From Candidatus Obscuribacterales bacterium (GTDB lineage Bacteria; Cyanobacteriota; Vampirovibrionia; Obscuribacterales; Obscuribacteraceae), in assembly GCA_019750335.1 (NCBI GenBank), contig JAIEOQ010000004.1:124001-188000 (forward strand): a stretch of 64,000 nucleotides of DNA, read 5' to 3'. How positions within the stretch are numbered: position 1 is the stretch's first letter; each line of letters starts with the position of its first letter. A model generated the notes under the pieces. The model was given only the letters and a program-made list of their open reading frames with translations. It searched no databases and was not told the DNA's origin. Below, in pieces: positions 43,022 through 51,328 of this stretch. The position numbers and the translations under genes are program-made.

Positions 43022-44008
43022 TTGAGCGTACTTTTAGATGTTCGTTCAGTAAAAAAACATTTTCCAATCAAAAAAGGTTTTTTCGGCAAGCAGGTTGGTG
43101 CCGTTCGAGCTTTAGACGGTATTGATTTGCAAGTTAATGAAGGCGAAATTCTTGGGCTTGTCGGCGAGTCCGGTTGCGGTAAATCAACTCTTGGACGTGT
43201 GATCTTGCGTTTATTGCCGGCAACTTCCGGCACCATTCATATGCAAGATATTGATGTGCTCAATTGCAGCGGGCAAGAGTTAAAAGCTTTGCGTCGCCAA
43301 ATGCAGATTGTATTTCAAAATCCCTATGCCAGCCTCGATCCGCGCATGACGATCGGGCAAAGCATCGCCGAACCGCTTTCAGTGCATAAAATTGCTTCGG
43401 GCAACCAACTTAAAAAAGCAGTCCAAGACTTAATGCAACTTGTTGGTCTTACCTCATCAATGTATGACCGTTATCCTCATGAATTTTCCGGCGGGCAACG
43501 GCAACGTGTCGGTATTGCCCGAGCTTTAGCGATAAAACCAAAATTGATTATTGCCGATGAACCGGTTTCGGCGCTTGATGTAAGCGTTCAAGCGCAAATT
43601 CTCAACTTGCTTATTGATTTGCGTCGCGAATTCAATCTAACCTATGTTTTTATTGCACACAATCTTGATGTGGTGCGCTATATAAGCGATCGAATTGCGG
43701 TGATGTATTTAGGCAAAATAGTTGAGCTAGGTTCGCGAGCTGATCTTTATGCTAAGCCGCTTCATCCATACACTAAAGCTTTAATTAGCGCTGCGCCAAT
43801 CCCGGACCCGAAAGCCGATCGCACGTCGCGGCTAATTTTGTCCGGAGATTTACCCAGTCCGGCTTCGCCGCCGACCGGCTGTCGTTTTCATACGCGTTGC
43901 CCGCTTGTGCAAGATGTTTGTAAACAAGTAGAACCGGAGTTCAGAGAGATTCAGCCCGGTCATTTTTCTGCTTGTCATTTTGCTGAAAAATTGCTGGAGG
44001 AAGCATGA
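43022..44008 (+). CDS. Oligopeptide/dipeptide ABC transporter ATP-binding protein (OppF/DppF-like)
   Basis: 328 residues from TTG 43022 with GGAG upstream. Walker A GLVGESGCGKSTLGR, signature FSGGQRQRVGIARAL, Walker B LIIADEPVSALDVS, and the family-specific C-terminal oligo_HPY region (HPYTKALISAAPIP, then CRFHTRCPLVQDVCKQ) are present. It would power a peptide importer. The other subunits (OppA-D) are not in the window. The next gene overlaps its stop by 4 bases. Confidence 0.93.
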   Translation: MSVLLDVRSVKKHFPIKKGFFGKQVGAVRALDGIDLQVNEGEILGLVGESGCGKSTLGRVILRLLPATSGTIHMQDIDVLNCSGQELKALRRQMQIVFQNPYASLDPRMTIGQSIAEPLSVHKIASGNQLKKAVQDLMQLVGLTSSMYDRYPHEFSGGQRQRVGIARALAIKPKLIIADEPVSALDVSVQAQILNLLIDLRREFNLTYVFIAHNLDVVRYISDRIAVMYLGKIVELGSRADLYAKPLHPYTKALISAAPIPDPKADRTSRLILSGDLPSPASPPTGCRFHTRCPLVQDVCKQVEPEFREIQPGHFSACHFAEKLLEEA

Positions 44009-44952
44009 TTGCTAAAAAAGCGGCGCAATTGATTGGTTTGTTCTTTCTTGCAGCAGTAAGTTTGCAACCGACTTTGGCGCAATCAGTTAAAGGCTGGCGT
44101 CTGCAACAAGAAAATCCTCATACCGGTTTTTGGGATATCTATCTGGCGCCGGTTGGATTGGTTGCCGTCAATGCAAAACTCCACTGCACTTTAGTGAATA
44201 AAGCGCCGCAGTGGAACGTGATTATGTATAACGATCGGACAAAAGTTTATTTTATGTCTTCTTTGGCCGAGTGGGGCGGTAGCGCTCTTAAAAACGAAAG
44301 CGCACATGCCAAGCAAAAATATGGCCATGCTCAAGGCGTTCTGGTTGAGAAACCGCCTAAAAAAATCAAGGATGGCAAAATCCTGGGCTATAAAGTATCT
44401 CAATATTTAACTGATAATTTGGCCTCTAGCGGTTTGAAAAAAGTAGAGTTTTGGATTACGCCCGATATTCAACCACCGCAGCAGCTCAAAGATATGCTTT
44501 CTAAAATTTATGGAGTGGGCATGTCCAAGATGAGTGGATTACCGCTTAAAGTCTCATACATAGATGAGAATGGTAAGCGCACGCCGGTTTTCAACACGCT
44601 TAAAGTTACGCCGGCGCAGATCCAGTTGCAATCTTTTGCTTACCCCTCTTCCTATAAACGAGTTGATACCGAAATAGCTGTTTTAATGGATGAAAAAGGG
44701 CGCGAAGCCATGGCCAGCATCATGGATGATATTGGTGATAGTGGCGCCGGCGAAGATATTGATTCACTTTTAGGCACCAATAAAAAAGCCGGCAGCAATT
44801 ATAAAAGTCCTTATTATACTGACGAAAGTTTGCCCGCAGAAAATGATGCGAACTCGGCTGCAACTGGTGCTGGCCAAAAATCTTCTGGTAATTGGTTTGT
44901 CGATGTCTGGCAAGCTATTTGCGATTGGTTTGCCAATTTAGGTAAAAGCTAA
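44005..44952 (+). CDS. Secreted hypothetical protein
   Basis: 315 residues from ATG 44005, whose start overlaps the stop of the OppF-type gene (ATGA), so translational coupling is likely. A signal peptide (LIGLFFLAAVSLQPTLA) is clear. The body contains FWDIYLAPVGLVAVNAKL and VSYIDENGKRTPVFNTL, which suggest a lipoprotein- or DUF4412-like beta fold. It ends with a short amphipathic helix (FVDVWQAICDWFANLG). Function unknown. Confidence 0.78.
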   Translation: MIAKKAAQLIGLFFLAAVSLQPTLAQSVKGWRLQQENPHTGFWDIYLAPVGLVAVNAKLHCTLVNKAPQWNVIMYNDRTKVYFMSSLAEWGGSALKNESAHAKQKYGHAQGVLVEKPPKKIKDGKILGYKVSQYLTDNLASSGLKKVEFWITPDIQPPQQLKDMLSKIYGVGMSKMSGLPLKVSYIDENGKRTPVFNTLKVTPAQIQLQSFAYPSSYKRVDTEIAVLMDEKGREAMASIMDDIGDSGAGEDIDSLLGTNKKAGSNYKSPYYTDESLPAENDANSAATGAGQKSSGNWFVDVWQAICDWFANLGKS

Positions 44953-46817
44953 GCCGATAGCTTTAAGCATTGATCAAGCTTAGTTTGAGTCGGTTTGATT
45001 TTTGCGTAGTCATTACCCATTAGCTCTTTGTAGAGCTTAATCGCTGTTTCGTAGCTCTCTTTAGCTTCGGCAAAAGTTCTTTGTGCGTCCTCATTATTAC
45101 CGCTTTGCGCAACACTTTTGCCCCATTCCATATACAAGTTTGCTAAATCAACCCGGGCGTCTGCCACACCGATCGACTCTTGTCCTTGAGAATCTTCGCG
45201 GATGGAAACCAGCTTGATACGCGCATCTTCCGCCTCGGCAAACTGACCTTGCTTTTCATATGTCTCAGCTAAAGATTGATAAAGCACGATTAGTCCAGGA
45301 TCCGTTGGACCAATATATTTTTCAAGCTCTTTTATGCCGGCTTTTAAGACTACTTCCGGTCCTTTTAAGACGTTTTGCTGGCTTAAATTATGCAATTGAG
45401 AGCGCGGTGTATAAGCTAGGAATTGAGCTGATTTGAAGCGAAGAACGTCTTCCGGCGAAAGACCTTTAGCTTTGGTGATTAGCTTGCGTGCCGGGGCGTA
45501 TTTTTCTTCTTCTTCGTAAACCCAAGACAATCTTTCGATAATTTCCAAATACTGTTTGTTTTCACTGCCGTACAATTCATTCGCTAGTTTCGCCGCGCTG
45601 TAAAACTTTTTTTCAGCAAGCTCTAAATTGCCGCGACGATAAGCTTCTTGTCCTTCGTGAGAGAGGGTGAGCAATTGTCCGCCGCGATCGCTTTGTAAAA
45701 TAAAAAAAACGAGAAGGCTAACTACAAGCAATCCGCCGGTAATCGTTGCCGGAAGCTGAAACTTTTTCAGGAGTAAAGCGTTTTTTTTGCGTATGCGTTT
45801 TAAATTTGAAAGCAAGCTTTGCCAGCGTGCGGCAAAAGAACGGGTATCTTTAGCTCCTGCCAAAGTCAAATGAAGCTCGTTTTTTAACTCGGACATGCTT
45901 TGGAAGCGCTGATCGGGATCCTTTTCCATTGCGCGCATAATTACAGCTTCAAGCCGTGTTGAGACTGGTTTCTCCGGATTACCCGATAAAGGCGGCGGGA
46001 GTTCGTTCAAATGTTTATGCATAGTTTCAAGGACATGTTCACCGCTAAAAGGTGCGTTGCCTGAAAGAGTTTCATACATTACGCAACCCATTGCATAAAT
46101 GTCCGTACGTTCGTCAAGGGTTTTGCCGAGAAACTGTTCCGGACTCATATAAAGCGGGCTGCCAAAAAGTTCTCCGGTTTGGGTTAAATTGTGTGCTTGC
46201 TTGCCTGAACCGGGCAGGGCTTTTGCAATACCAAAATCGACGATCTTCACAAAATCGGCGATGTCGCGATTGACTAAAATCATGATATTGCTTGGTTTTA
46301 AATCGCGGTGCACTACACCTTTAGCGTGAGCTGTTTGTAAGGCGTCGCAACATTGTATGAATATATTGGCGGCTCTTTTTTCGTCAAGCCCTCGGACTTG
46401 TTCAATAGCGTAACTTAGACTTTCACCTTGAATAAAATCCATAATTAAATAGGGTTGACCGGCTTGTGAAATGCCGAAGTCATAAACCGTAATTATGTTC
46501 GGATGATCGATGGCCGAAGCTAAACGAGCTTCGCGCTGAAATCTTTGAATGCTGCTTTGATCGCTTACTAAGTGGGCGTGGAGCATTTTTATAGCGACTG
46601 CCCGCTCCATCAATATGTCGCGAGCTTTATAAACCAAGCCCATCCCGCCTCGTCCAATCACTTCTTGTATTTCATAGGTGTTGTTGAGGACAGTACCAAG
46701 CAGCGGATCGGCAGGGGTTATTTCGCTGCTTTGGCTATTGCATGCGCAAAACAGTCCGGAGAATTCTAAACCGCATTCCGGGCATTGTTTTGAAATTGTC
46801 GGTTCGGCTGCTTCCAT
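44949..46817 (-). CDS. Zinc-ribbon Ser/Thr protein kinase with TPR domain
   Basis: 622 residues. An N-terminal Cys-rich ribbon (CPECGLEFSGLFCAC, 12-26) precedes a PknB-type kinase: Gly loop GRGGMG (55-60), Lys77, HRDLKPSN (170-177), DFGIAK (194-199) and SPLYMSPEQ. A single membrane helix lies at about 353-372, then TPR-like repeats (about 390-620), presumably outside the cytoplasm. All catalytic residues are present. Ligand and substrates unknown. It lies next to the secretion cluster, 26 bases from its last gene, but may be regulated separately. Confidence 0.93.
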   Translation of the reverse strand: MEAAEPTISKQCPECGLEFSGLFCACNSQSSEITPADPLLGTVLNNTYEIQEVIGRGGMGLVYKARDILMERAVAIKMLHAHLVSDQSSIQRFQREARLASAIDHPNIITVYDFGISQAGQPYLIMDFIQGESLSYAIEQVRGLDEKRAANIFIQCCDALQTAHAKGVVHRDLKPSNIMILVNRDIADFVKIVDFGIAKALPGSGKQAHNLTQTGELFGSPLYMSPEQFLGKTLDERTDIYAMGCVMYETLSGNAPFSGEHVLETMHKHLNELPPPLSGNPEKPVSTRLEAVIMRAMEKDPDQRFQSMSELKNELHLTLAGAKDTRSFAARWQSLLSNLKRIRKKNALLLKKFQLPATITGGLLVVSLLVFFILQSDRGGQLLTLSHEGQEAYRRGNLELAEKKFYSAAKLANELYGSENKQYLEIIERLSWVYEEEEKYAPARKLITKAKGLSPEDVLRFKSAQFLAYTPRSQLHNLSQQNVLKGPEVVLKAGIKELEKYIGPTDPGLIVLYQSLAETYEKQGQFAEAEDARIKLVSIREDSQGQESIGVADARVDLANLYMEWGKSVAQSGNNEDAQRTFAEAKESYETAIKLYKELMGNDYAKIKPTQTKLDQCLKLSA

Positions 46818-46843
46818 GTTTTAGCTTTGCTGGACGCTGCTTG

Positions 46844-47689
46844 TTAAATATTCCCGGTTCTACCTGTGTTTGCCACGCGTGGACGCAAATTGGTAAGACT
46901 GCCGTCTGTTCGCCACCAAGTTGCGCCAAAAATACCGCGTTCCATAATTTCACTGTAAATGCTGAAAACGCATTTTCCCGGACCGACTCCGGCTTCGGCA
47001 AGCAAGGAGGCGGTCCATTTGCGCAAAGTGAGGATTCTTGTCTCGCTACCTGTGATTACCCAAATCGGATTGCCGCTTTTTAAGAAAGAGCGAATCTTTG
47101 GTTCCCAATGACGAGTTTGCCGAAAGTTTCCGGTATCCATCTCCAAAAGTACTTTAATCATTTCGCTGTCCGCCGGAGCGTAGCGAAATCCAATCGTTGC
47201 ATCAGCTTGTTCGTCGGCTTCATTCAGGCTTTCGGAGAGTTCTTTGCCGAATTCACGACCGGTGGTCCATTCCAGATCTCGTAGAATGCCTTGCTTTTCC
47301 GCCTCTTCCATGGACAAGCGAATATCAACCAAGCGCAAAAAATGTTCTTTGTGATATGTGTGAGGGGGTCCTGTTGGTATAGTTTCCCAGGCAATACCGC
47401 GTTGCTGTTCAATTGCTTTAGCGCCAGCGGCGGTAAGAAAATAAATAAGCTCCGGTCGACCGCGGCCTTCCATCCGTCCGGAAGTTGCGCAGCCGGTATA
47501 ACCTGACTGTTGTAAACGTCTGAGCCGTTTGCGTGCTGTTTCATAACTGATATCGGCAAAACAAAGTTTAGCCAGTTGGCTTGATGAAATAGCCCGGTGC
47601 AAATAGAGCTGAATTAAGGTCCAGACGTCGCGTTGCATTAAAACTAAATTGCGTTTGTCAGCCCGCGGCTTCAACGGTTTTTCAGACAT
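46844..47689 (-). CDS. Replication-relaxation family protein
   Basis: 281 residues. The N-terminal 100 residues form a winged-helix-like domain (ALQRDVWTLIQLYLHRAISS pattern; ARKRLRRLQQSGY), followed by a restriction-like middle with LEWTTGREFGKEL, adequate for the replication-relaxation family. That family is found on plasmids and integrative elements, where members help origin melting or act in transfer. It is the last gene of the minus-strand type IV secretion-like cluster, 105 bases after the coupling ATPase gene. Confidence 0.75.
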   Translation of the reverse strand: MSEKPLKPRADKRNLVLMQRDVWTLIQLYLHRAISSSQLAKLCFADISYETARKRLRRLQQSGYTGCATSGRMEGRGRPELIYFLTAAGAKAIEQQRGIAWETIPTGPPHTYHKEHFLRLVDIRLSMEEAEKQGILRDLEWTTGREFGKELSESLNEADEQADATIGFRYAPADSEMIKVLLEMDTGNFRQTRHWEPKIRSFLKSGNPIWVITGSETRILTLRKWTASLLAEAGVGPGKCVFSIYSEIMERGIFGATWWRTDGSLTNLRPRVANTGRTGNI

Positions 47690-47794
47690 TGATCGACCTG
47701 TAAAAGACCTTTCCGATAATGTACCCCAAAAATCAAGCCTAGTCTATTCAATTTGCTTGTCTGGAATGAAGATTATCGGACTGCCGGCGCGGTG

Positions 47795-50647
47795 TTAGAA
47801 CTCGATGCCGGTTTGTCCTTTATTTGAGTTGATCTGTGTTTGAACGTCGTTTGCTTGAGGTAATCCGATTTTAGTTAAATCTGCGTTTAAGCTGGTTACC
47901 GGTGGCTTTCGATGCATATTTGCCGATGTCGGGAAGGGCGGTTTTGCCTCTGCCGACTGCTCGTTTTGGTATTGTCCGAACTGGCTTGCCGGAAGCGATG
48001 CGCCGTCATGTACGGCTGCACGTAAATTATCCGGCGCTCCGGTTTGGTTGTTTGCTTGCCCGACAAATTTGCCGCACTCAATACAGAATCGGCCTTTACC
48101 GGCCGGTTTTTGACAATGTTGGCAAATCTTCAACCCTTCATTGCTTGCGCTCACGCTTGCTGCCGGCTGATTCTCAGGTGGTGCTACTGGCTGAGCGGAA
48201 GCTGCAGCTGGTGCTGAACTTTGCATGTGAGAGACGGTCGGAGCTGGTCCTGGCGCGAAAGGAAATGGTGGACGATTTTGTACTTCGGCTGCGGTCGCTT
48301 GCGCTTTGACCGGATCTGGCATTACTTTAGCTGCAGTTTGGCTGACAGCATCGACTGCCGGTTTGATTACAGGCGACATGGCTTGAATGGCTTGACCTAA
48401 AGATTTAGGTAAAAGCCCGCCAGGTACGATACTGCTTTGGGGCGGCTCGGCGGCAACTTCTTCGTCCGGTTGAGGTCCGCGTGCTGTTACGTTATGCAGC
48501 AAGTGGAGACGAGCGATCTCTTCGATACCGCGTAGGTCGACCATGAATGGTTTTGTTTCACCAAACTCGGGATCGCCTGCCGGAGAGAGATAAACAAGAG
48601 CATGATGCTTTTCCATTCTCTTGATTGAGTCGGCGTCGACACGAGCTACGACTTGTTGCGAGTGAATACGATTCCAGCTGGTTGGGAAGATACCGAAACC
48701 GTTGGACTCATAGTGGTCGGAAATACCGGGCACTACTACGGCATGCTTACCAACTTCATCAGAGAAGAATTTAGCTGTGGATTCGTCGGCGTTGTGCAAA
48801 CAAACGCGGATGGCGCAGTTGGAGAACAAAGTCTTCAATTCGGAGGCGCCGCCGGAGGCCGGATCTTTGCTGCCGGTATTTTTCGCTATCTGGCTGATGT
48901 TCTGCAGAATGACAGCCAGACCGCCGTTGGCACCGCGAACGATGGCTGACAGTCGTCCGGCTAAGTCGATGTTCAATGTTTGGTATTCATCGAAGAAGGC
49001 AAACAAAGGCAGAACCGAAGCAGTACCGTATCTGGTGTGTAAAGCTTGTTGCAATTGATAAACGAAACAAGCGGCCAGCGACTCAGCGTCCGGTCCTAAG
49101 CTTGCCGGAGCACCGAAAATAAGCACTGTCGGGCGGTGCATCGCTGTACGCAAATCGACGTTGGATTTTTCGGTAACGCGCAGAACGCTTTCGTTGCGGA
49201 ACATGCGCAACCGTCCGCGTACACCTTGAATATTCTTATCCCAATCGGTGTCGGTGCGGATAATTGATGAAAGTATCAGAGTAAGCTCGTTCAATTCAGC
49301 CGGGTCGACTTCGGCGTTACTCTTCAGTCTGCGCAAAGATTCAACGATGTTGCGGCGATTGTTAACCAGACGCATTAAACCGAATGGGTTATGCGGCAAA
49401 GCTTGCACTTCGCTGACTTGACCGTTCTCGTCTTCGCGGACGACCATGACAGCGCCCCATTTGAGAAGCTTGGTCAAACCGGAGATATAACCATGATCGC
49501 GCTCAGCCCAGTGCTGCTCTTCCGGAGGCAATGAGTTGACGTCTTGAACGATGGATGAGGCAAAATTGGTCGGATCAAGATCAAGCGGATTCCAATGAAT
49601 GGAGTCGATATCCAACGGGTTGAAATAAAGCGCGTCAAATCCGGCAGCTTTTGCTTCAGGCAATACTGTATGTTTGAAGCCTTCTTTCTTTTCGTCCAAG
49701 TTCGGATCGTTAGCTTTAGCTTCCAGGGCAATCATGACGCAAGGCTTAGCGAGTAAGGCTTTCATCACGGCACGCATCAAAGTTGTTTTACCGGAACCGG
49801 ATGGCGCTACGATAAACATGTTTTTGTTCGGCAGGCGACCAAGAGGAATTGTGACCGGCAAGTGAGTACGAGCCAAGAAGCCGAATGGAATGACGATACC
49901 GTCGGCATCGGTCCAGGCTGCGTCCGGATTACGTTTACCCATTCGTCCGTGACGACGTAAGTTAGGCGGACAAACGAATGATCGTTCGTAATCGCGAGGA
50001 GACATTAAACCGGAAGGCGGGTTGAAAGTTCTAATTGTTTGCCAGGGGAATAAACGCTTTTTGTGAGCAGCAGCAATAATTAAAGCCAAAAGAACCAAAG
50101 TCGGCAAAAGAATGGCAATTGAAGTGGCGTCCAAGAAACCGTGGGTTTTATAACCGACCGATGAGCCGGCTTTATGTCCGGGAATGCCGAGCATGCGTAA
50201 AGTCTTGCCTTGTTGACCTTGAGCTTGACCTGGAGCCTCAGCTGCTGGTGCTTGTTGCGCCGGAGCGGCAGCACCATTAAGCATTTGCGCGCCCGGTTGA
50301 ATCAGCGGGTTGCCTGAATTCTCGGCTGGTACCGGTACCGGTGCTTGAGCCGGCATGGACTGCTGTTGACCGTAAGCCTGGTTGGTCGCCATCGGATAGC
50401 TTTGTTGTGGTTGAGCCAACGGTGCTACATTGTTGTAGCCGTTTCCGGCTGGCATCATCTGGCCAGGAGCCGCCGGCTGATTGGCGTACATTTGCGGCAG
50501 CGGCGCGCCGGGAGCAGCACCAACATAACCACCCTGTTGGGACATGATTCGCCGCTCGTATTCTTTGGCGCTAATCACTTCCCCGGTATCGGTATCTTTG
50601 TACCGGGCTATTTGTCCGTGGTCGTCTATCTGTGCTCTGTAACCCAT
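47795..50647 (-). CDS. VirD4/TraG-type coupling ATPase with Gln/Pro-rich N-terminus and zinc ribbon
   Basis: 950 residues. Residues 40-150 are Gln/Pro/Ala-rich, with one membrane helix at about 175-195. Walker A is APSGSGKT (281-288) and the Walker B-like region is LFAFFDEYQTLNIDLAGRL, followed by RGANGGLAVILQNISQI as in TraD/VirD4. Near residues 845-860 is a zinc ribbon (CQHCQKPAGKGRFCIEC), unusual for coupling proteins. VirD4 proteins bring DNA or protein substrates to the channel. AGGAG lies upstream of the ATG. It follows the VirB8-like gene by 29 bases. Confidence 0.92.
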   Translation of the reverse strand: MGYRAQIDDHGQIARYKDTDTGEVISAKEYERRIMSQQGGYVGAAPGAPLPQMYANQPAAPGQMMPAGNGYNNVAPLAQPQQSYPMATNQAYGQQQSMPAQAPVPVPAENSGNPLIQPGAQMLNGAAAPAQQAPAAEAPGQAQGQQGKTLRMLGIPGHKAGSSVGYKTHGFLDATSIAILLPTLVLLALIIAAAHKKRLFPWQTIRTFNPPSGLMSPRDYERSFVCPPNLRRHGRMGKRNPDAAWTDADGIVIPFGFLARTHLPVTIPLGRLPNKNMFIVAPSGSGKTTLMRAVMKALLAKPCVMIALEAKANDPNLDEKKEGFKHTVLPEAKAAGFDALYFNPLDIDSIHWNPLDLDPTNFASSIVQDVNSLPPEEQHWAERDHGYISGLTKLLKWGAVMVVREDENGQVSEVQALPHNPFGLMRLVNNRRNIVESLRRLKSNAEVDPAELNELTLILSSIIRTDTDWDKNIQGVRGRLRMFRNESVLRVTEKSNVDLRTAMHRPTVLIFGAPASLGPDAESLAACFVYQLQQALHTRYGTASVLPLFAFFDEYQTLNIDLAGRLSAIVRGANGGLAVILQNISQIAKNTGSKDPASGGASELKTLFSNCAIRVCLHNADESTAKFFSDEVGKHAVVVPGISDHYESNGFGIFPTSWNRIHSQQVVARVDADSIKRMEKHHALVYLSPAGDPEFGETKPFMVDLRGIEEIARLHLLHNVTARGPQPDEEVAAEPPQSSIVPGGLLPKSLGQAIQAMSPVIKPAVDAVSQTAAKVMPDPVKAQATAAEVQNRPPFPFAPGPAPTVSHMQSSAPAAASAQPVAPPENQPAASVSASNEGLKICQHCQKPAGKGRFCIECGKFVGQANNQTGAPDNLRAAVHDGASLPASQFGQYQNEQSAEAKPPFPTSANMHRKPPVTSLNADLTKIGLPQANDVQTQINSNKGQTGIEF

Positions 50648-50676
50648 TTCCGGTTATCTCCTGGTCCTTTGGCGTA

Positions 50677-51318
50677 TTATTTGCGCCCTGCTTCACTAAT
50701 TCCAGCTATTCTTAGTCCTTCAGGTAATTGTTTGATCAAATACTCAACTTTGACATCACGGGTTTTCCCAATTCTGCCGGAAACACCTAAAACTTGGCTG
50801 CCTTTGACGGTGATAACCAAGGACCCGTCAGCTTGTAGCGTTCCGACATCAACTGAAGTCGGCGTAAAAGAACTTTGCAAACCGGTTTGTTCGATTTGGC
50901 TGGCGATTGTATCGGTCCAAATATTTTTGCGGTAAGAAGCCGCGCATTCCGGTGTCATATAAGCCAGAGCTTTATTTTGTGAATCTTTGGCAGTGCCGGC
51001 GCTTAAATCCCAAGCTAGAGGCAACCAGGAGTCAATTAGAGTTTTAGCTTGCATCGGATCCACTGCATTAAATGGTTGGCTTGGCGTAGCTGTGGCATAG
51101 GCCATATTGCCGTTAGCCGGAGCGGCAGCGCTGCCCGGTCCGCGGGCTTGCCCGGTGATATCCGGGTCGCTCATATGTCTTTGATTTTGACGATGTTTCG
51201 CTTGGGGCGGTTCTGTCGGCATGAGCAAGACGGTAAAGAACATGCCAGCCAAAAGCCCGGCAATAGCTACCATGATCAGCGTTAATTTGTATTTTTCACC
51301 GGCTTGATAATCAAACAT
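50677..51318 (-). CDS. VirB8/TraE-like type IV secretion protein
   Basis: 213 residues from ATG 51318 with AAGG eight bases upstream. A single N-terminal membrane helix (about 11-33) is followed by a Pro-rich linker and a C-terminal domain of about 125 residues (LIDSWLPLAWDLSA onward, SVDVGTLQADGSLVITVKGS, VKVEYLIKQLPEGLRI) with the layout of a VirB8/TcpC NTF2-like periplasmic domain. It lies between virB4 and virD4. The family call rests on architecture and position rather than strong motifs. Confidence 0.75.
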   Translation of the reverse strand: MFDYQAGEKYKLTLIMVAIAGLLAGMFFTVLLMPTEPPQAKHRQNQRHMSDPDITGQARGPGSAAAPANGNMAYATATPSQPFNAVDPMQAKTLIDSWLPLAWDLSAGTAKDSQNKALAYMTPECAASYRKNIWTDTIASQIEQTGLQSSFTPTSVDVGTLQADGSLVITVKGSQVLGVSGRIGKTRDVKVEYLIKQLPEGLRIAGISEAGRK

Positions 51319-51328
51319 GGTTCATACC

